Shown here: positions 5,058-7,293 of the stretch, one piece after another
How positions within the stretch are numbered: the first letter of the stretch is position 1
Layout of the letters: every line of letters starts with the position of its first letter
Source of the DNA: UMGS1696 sp963642885
Lineage (GTDB): Bacteria; Bacillota; Clostridia; Oscillospirales; CAG-272
Reading direction: 5' to 3'
DNA length: 7,293 nucleotides
Assembly (NCBI GenBank): GCA_963642885.1
Contig: CAVIJI010000066.1
Coordinates: forward strand, 1 to 7,293
Notes under the pieces: generated by a model
What the model saw: the letters and a program-made list of their open reading frames with translations, nothing else
What the model was told of the DNA's origin: nothing
Databases searched by the model: none
Translations under genes and position numbers: made by a program

Positions 5058-7103
5058 TTATTCAGAGTATCCTCGGAATGTTTTCGGGGTCAGCAGTGCG
5101 AGAAAATCTTCCTCGGAGATTATTTTTATTCCGAGCTCCTGTGCCTTCGTCAGCTTCGAGCCCGCGTCTTCACCCGCGAGAACGCAGTCCGTCTTTTTCG
5201 AGACACTTCCCGACACCTTTCCGCCGTGCGACTTTATCAGCTCCGCCGCCTCGTTCCTTGTCATTGTCGGCAGTGTTCCCGTCAAAACAAACGTCTTTCC
5301 TGCGAATATCTGCTCCTCCTCGCTGTCTTTCCGCTTGGATTTCAGCTCCACTCCCGCTTTTTTCAGCTTCTCTATAAGCACCGCCGTTTCGGGCAGGGCA
5401 AAGTATTCGGCAAGCGTATGCGCCGTTATCTCGCCTACGTCCTCTGTCGAGAGCAAATCCTCCTCCGTGGCGGTCATGAGAACTTCTACGGACGTATAGC
5501 GGCGCATGAGCGCTTCCGCTCCGCTTTCGCCCGTGTGGCGTATGCCGAGAGCGTTCAGCACCGCCGCTCCGCCGACCGTTTTCGATTTCTCGATTGACGA
5601 AATCAGCTTTTCGGCTGATTTCGCGCCCATGCGGGGCAGGGAAGCGATGTTTTCCGCCGTGAGGTAATATATGTCTCCCGCATCTGTGATAAAGCCTCCG
5701 TCGATAAGAGCGCGCACCACGGACGGGCCCATGCCGTCGATTGACATTGCCTGAGCGAAATGGACGAGTCCGCGCTCGAGCTGGGCGGGGCAGGCGGGGT
5801 TCTCACAGCGGTATATTCCGGCGCTTCCGTCGTCGTCGGAGTCGGAGAAGACGATTTCGCCGCATGACGGGCATCTTTTCGGGAACTCGAATATCTTTTC
5901 GCTTCCGTTCCGTTTTTCCCTGACGGAGGCGGCGATTTCGGGGATGATGTCTCCCGCCTTCATGACGATGACTCTGTCGCCTATGCGAATGTCTCTTTCG
6001 CGGATTATGTCGAGGTTGTGCAGTGTCGCGCGCGAGACCGTAGTTCCGGCAAGGCGGACGGGCTCGAGAATGGCGAGGGGGGTAAGCACGCCGGTTCTGC
6101 CGACATTTGTTTCGATATCGAGCAGAGTGGTTTCCTTTCTTTCGGGGGGATACTTAAAGGCTGCCGCCCATTTTGGGACGGATGTGGTTTCGCCGAGCAT
6201 CGTACGCTGGGCGAGGGAGTTTATTTTTATTACGGCGCCGTCGATGTCGTACGGGAGTGTTTCACGCAGCCGTCCGATTTCGCGCACGGTTTCTATGATT
6301 TCGTCATGACTGTGCGTCACCTTCATTATGCGTATGGTATGGAAGCCGAGCTGTGCTATACGATCTATGGTTTCCTCGTGAGTGCTCGGCGAGCGGCCGT
6401 CCTCGTACAGAGAGCCGTGCTGGTAGTTGAACACGAATATATCGAGGTGAGCCGCGGCGACATCGGCGGCGTTCAGTCTGCGAAGCGAGCCGGCGGCGGC
6501 GTTGCGCGGATTAGCGAGGAGCTTTTCGCCGTTTTTCTCCTTTTCGGCGTTGAGCTTCTCAAACTCCGAGCGGGGCATATAGACCTCGCCGCGCACGGTG
6601 AGGTCGAGGTTTTCGGAGAGGGTATGCGGTATTCCGCCTACGGTGAGGATATTTTCGGTTATATCCTCGCCGACGGTGCCGTCTCCTCTGGTGGCGCCGA
6701 GGGTGAGTCTGCCGTTTTTATAGGTAACGGACACGGACAAGCCGTCGATTTTCGGCTCTACCGAGTAGAGGATATCGTTCTCGGCTATGCCGTGTTCGGC
6801 AAGGGCGGAGTCGGTTTTATCGAGGAAGGCACGCAGTTCATCCTCGGAGAAAACGTCGGAGAGGCTTCCCATTTTCACGGGGTGTGTGACCTTAGCGAAC
6901 TTTTCGGAGGCGCGGCCTCCGACCTTATGGGTAGGAGAATCGGGTGAATCGAGCTCGGGAAACTCCGCTTCGATTTTTTTCAGCTCCTCGAAGAGCATAT
7001 CGTACTCATAATCGGAGATTTCGGGAGCGTCCTCGTTATAGTAGAGATCCGCTGCGCGGGAGATTAGGCGCCGCAGTTCTGCGGCGCGTGATTTTGCGTC
7101 CAT
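5058..7103 (-). CDS. ligA: NAD-dependent DNA ligase LigA
   Basis: A 681-residue NAD+-dependent DNA ligase that seals 3'-OH/5'-phosphate nicks in replication and repair; E. coli LigA is 671 residues. Domains in order: NMN-binding Ia region at 1-65 (YYNEDAPEISDYEYD at 21-35); nucleotidyltransferase with adenylated lysine K118 in the KIDG motif (118-121) and ATRGDGTVGEDIT (137-149); OB fold from about 320 (NVGRTGVLTPLA at 333-344); Cys4 zinc finger C411, C414, C433, C438; helix-hairpin-helix region about 445-590 (DGMGPSVVRALI, LPRMGAKSAEKLI); BRCT domain about 597-672. All expected residues are present. The ATG at 7103 is preferred: it aligns with the usual LigA N-terminus and has AGAGG five nt upstream. 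A TTG at 7160 would add 19 residues but lies within a hairpin and lacks family support. It leads a two-gene unit with the downstream hydrolase. Its start codon sits between a hairpin in the leader (7122-7163) and a GC-rich hairpin inside codons 6-12 (7068-7087). Confidence 0.97.
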   Translation of the reverse strand: MDAKSRAAELRRLISRAADLYYNEDAPEISDYEYDMLFEELKKIEAEFPELDSPDSPTHKVGGRASEKFAKVTHPVKMGSLSDVFSEDELRAFLDKTDSALAEHGIAENDILYSVEPKIDGLSVSVTYKNGRLTLGATRGDGTVGEDITENILTVGGIPHTLSENLDLTVRGEVYMPRSEFEKLNAEKEKNGEKLLANPRNAAAGSLRRLNAADVAAAHLDIFVFNYQHGSLYEDGRSPSTHEETIDRIAQLGFHTIRIMKVTHSHDEIIETVREIGRLRETLPYDIDGAVIKINSLAQRTMLGETTSVPKWAAAFKYPPERKETTLLDIETNVGRTGVLTPLAILEPVRLAGTTVSRATLHNLDIIRERDIRIGDRVIVMKAGDIIPEIAASVREKRNGSEKIFEFPKRCPSCGEIVFSDSDDDGSAGIYRCENPACPAQLERGLVHFAQAMSIDGMGPSVVRALIDGGFITDAGDIYYLTAENIASLPRMGAKSAEKLISSIEKSKTVGGAAVLNALGIRHTGESGAEALMRRYTSVEVLMTATEEDLLSTEDVGEITAHTLAEYFALPETAVLIEKLKKAGVELKSKRKDSEEEQIFAGKTFVLTGTLPTMTRNEAAELIKSHGGKVSGSVSKKTDCVLAGEDAGSKLTKAQELGIKIISEEDFLALLTPKTFRGYSE
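7068..7087 (-). promoter_or_regulatory. GC-rich hairpin in the first codons of ligA
   Basis: GCGCCGCAG (7068-7076) and CTGCGGCGC (7079-7087) form a perfect 9-bp dyad with a TT centre; sterically, 8 bp with a 4-nt loop. It begins about 17 nt after the ligA ATG. A stable stem so close to a start codon could slow initiation, though GC-rich coding DNA produces such dyads by chance. Confidence 0.35.
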
Positions 7104-7121
7104 AAAAACCTCTTTTGATTT

Positions 7122-7163
7122 GCATTGAAGAATCTTGAGGAAATCCTCAAGATTCTTCAATGC
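7122..7163. repeat. Long perfect inverted repeat in the ligA leader
   Basis: The left arm at 7122-7141 and right arm at 7144-7163 are exact reverse complements (20 bp, 2-nt centre; 19 bp with an AAAT loop in practice). The arms begin GCATTGAAG and end CTTCAATGC. It lies 19 nt upstream of the ligA ATG. Only the plus-strand side is followed by T-rich sequence (TTCCTTATTTTTTCTTC), so as a terminator it would stop rightward transcripts, for which no gene is present. On the ligA transcript it would be a strong leader stem. Candidate roles: mRNA stabiliser, barrier to antisense transcription, or the end of a small palindromic element. Confidence 0.75.
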
Positions 7164-7187
7164 TTCCTTATTTTTTCTTCAGTACTG

Positions 7188-7293
7188 CCGAATTACAAAT
7201 TCGGGGGCGAAAAGTGCGAAGCACTTTTCGATTTCATTATTCCGCTGTGCGCGGAGGGCATTTGGACTTACATTCTCCCTCAGGAGAATGTAA
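7188..7293. other. Array of four further hairpins upstream of ligA, cut by window end
   Basis: Four dyads follow one another with short gaps: CCGAATT/AATTCGG around ACA (7188-7204); CGAAAAGTGC/GCACTTTTCG around GAA (7208-7230); TCCGC/GCGGA around a 5-nt loop (7241-7255); and TTACATTCTCC/GGAGAATGTAA around CTCA (7268-7293). With the leader inverted repeat at 7122-7163 there are five stems in about 170 nt and no supported coding frame. This could be a dispersed palindromic repeat (MITE or REP-like), a structured non-coding RNA, or stacked 3' structures of an unseen upstream gene. No convincing ligA promoter is visible here: TTGTAA with a weak AAAAAT 17 nt on (minus strand, about 7198-7170) is the best candidate. 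Confidence 0.5.

Noticed and set aside
6018..6947. Long plus-strand frame (309 codons) antisense to ligA
   Set aside because: Mirror frame of a well-supported ligA with GC-rich third positions; low-complexity composition and no family motif.
7104..7160. 19-residue N-terminal extension of LigA from a TTG at 7160
   Set aside because: It lies within the perfect inverted repeat, has no good ribosome site, and LigA homologues begin near the ATG at 7103.
7122..7163. Insertion-sequence terminal repeat
   Set aside because: The arms are adjacent with almost no interior, there is no transposase in the window and no visible target-site duplication.

Overview
The window looks like chromosomal housekeeping DNA from a Gram-positive Clostridia-type bacterium, possibly a gut Oscillospiraceae or Christensenellales relative. 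The signs are moderate-to-high GC, AGGAG/AAAGGAG ribosome binding sites, TTG start use, a Firmicutes-type MurJ N-terminal region (KLPLTIFDFVLGG), a YqkD-like hydrolase and an NAD-dependent DNA ligase. The taxonomy is inferred from sequence style, not from a database search. Five protein genes fill most of the window. I see no tRNA, rRNA, transposase, CRISPR array or phage gene.

Layout. (1) Positions 55-993, minus: an uroporphyrinogen-decarboxylase-fold protein that is not a canonical HemE. (2) Positions 994-1218: a divergent promoter region with two well-formed sigma-A-type promoters facing apart. (3) Positions 1219-3859, plus: a two-gene envelope operon, the lipid II flippase murJ overlapping by 8 nt a GT-B family 4 glycosyltransferase. 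(4) Positions 3860-4031: a convergent intergenic region with two hairpins, a compact cluster of DnaA-box-like 9-mers and a bidirectional terminator. (5) Positions 4032-7103, minus: ligA followed after 36 nt by a membrane-anchored alpha/beta hydrolase, probably one transcript. (6) Positions 7104-7293: a non-coding stretch with five successive hairpins upstream of ligA; the last one ends exactly at the window edge.

How the genes work together: MurJ moves the peptidoglycan precursor lipid II across the membrane, and the co-translated glycosyltransferase probably adds a sugar to a cell-surface glycan. LigA seals nicks during replication and repair; the hydrolase downstream has no obvious functional link to it. 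I find no complete new multi-gene system. The signals most worth a second look are non-coding: the hairpin array upstream of ligA, the DnaA-box-like cluster between the convergent operons, and the branched inverted repeat at the left edge.
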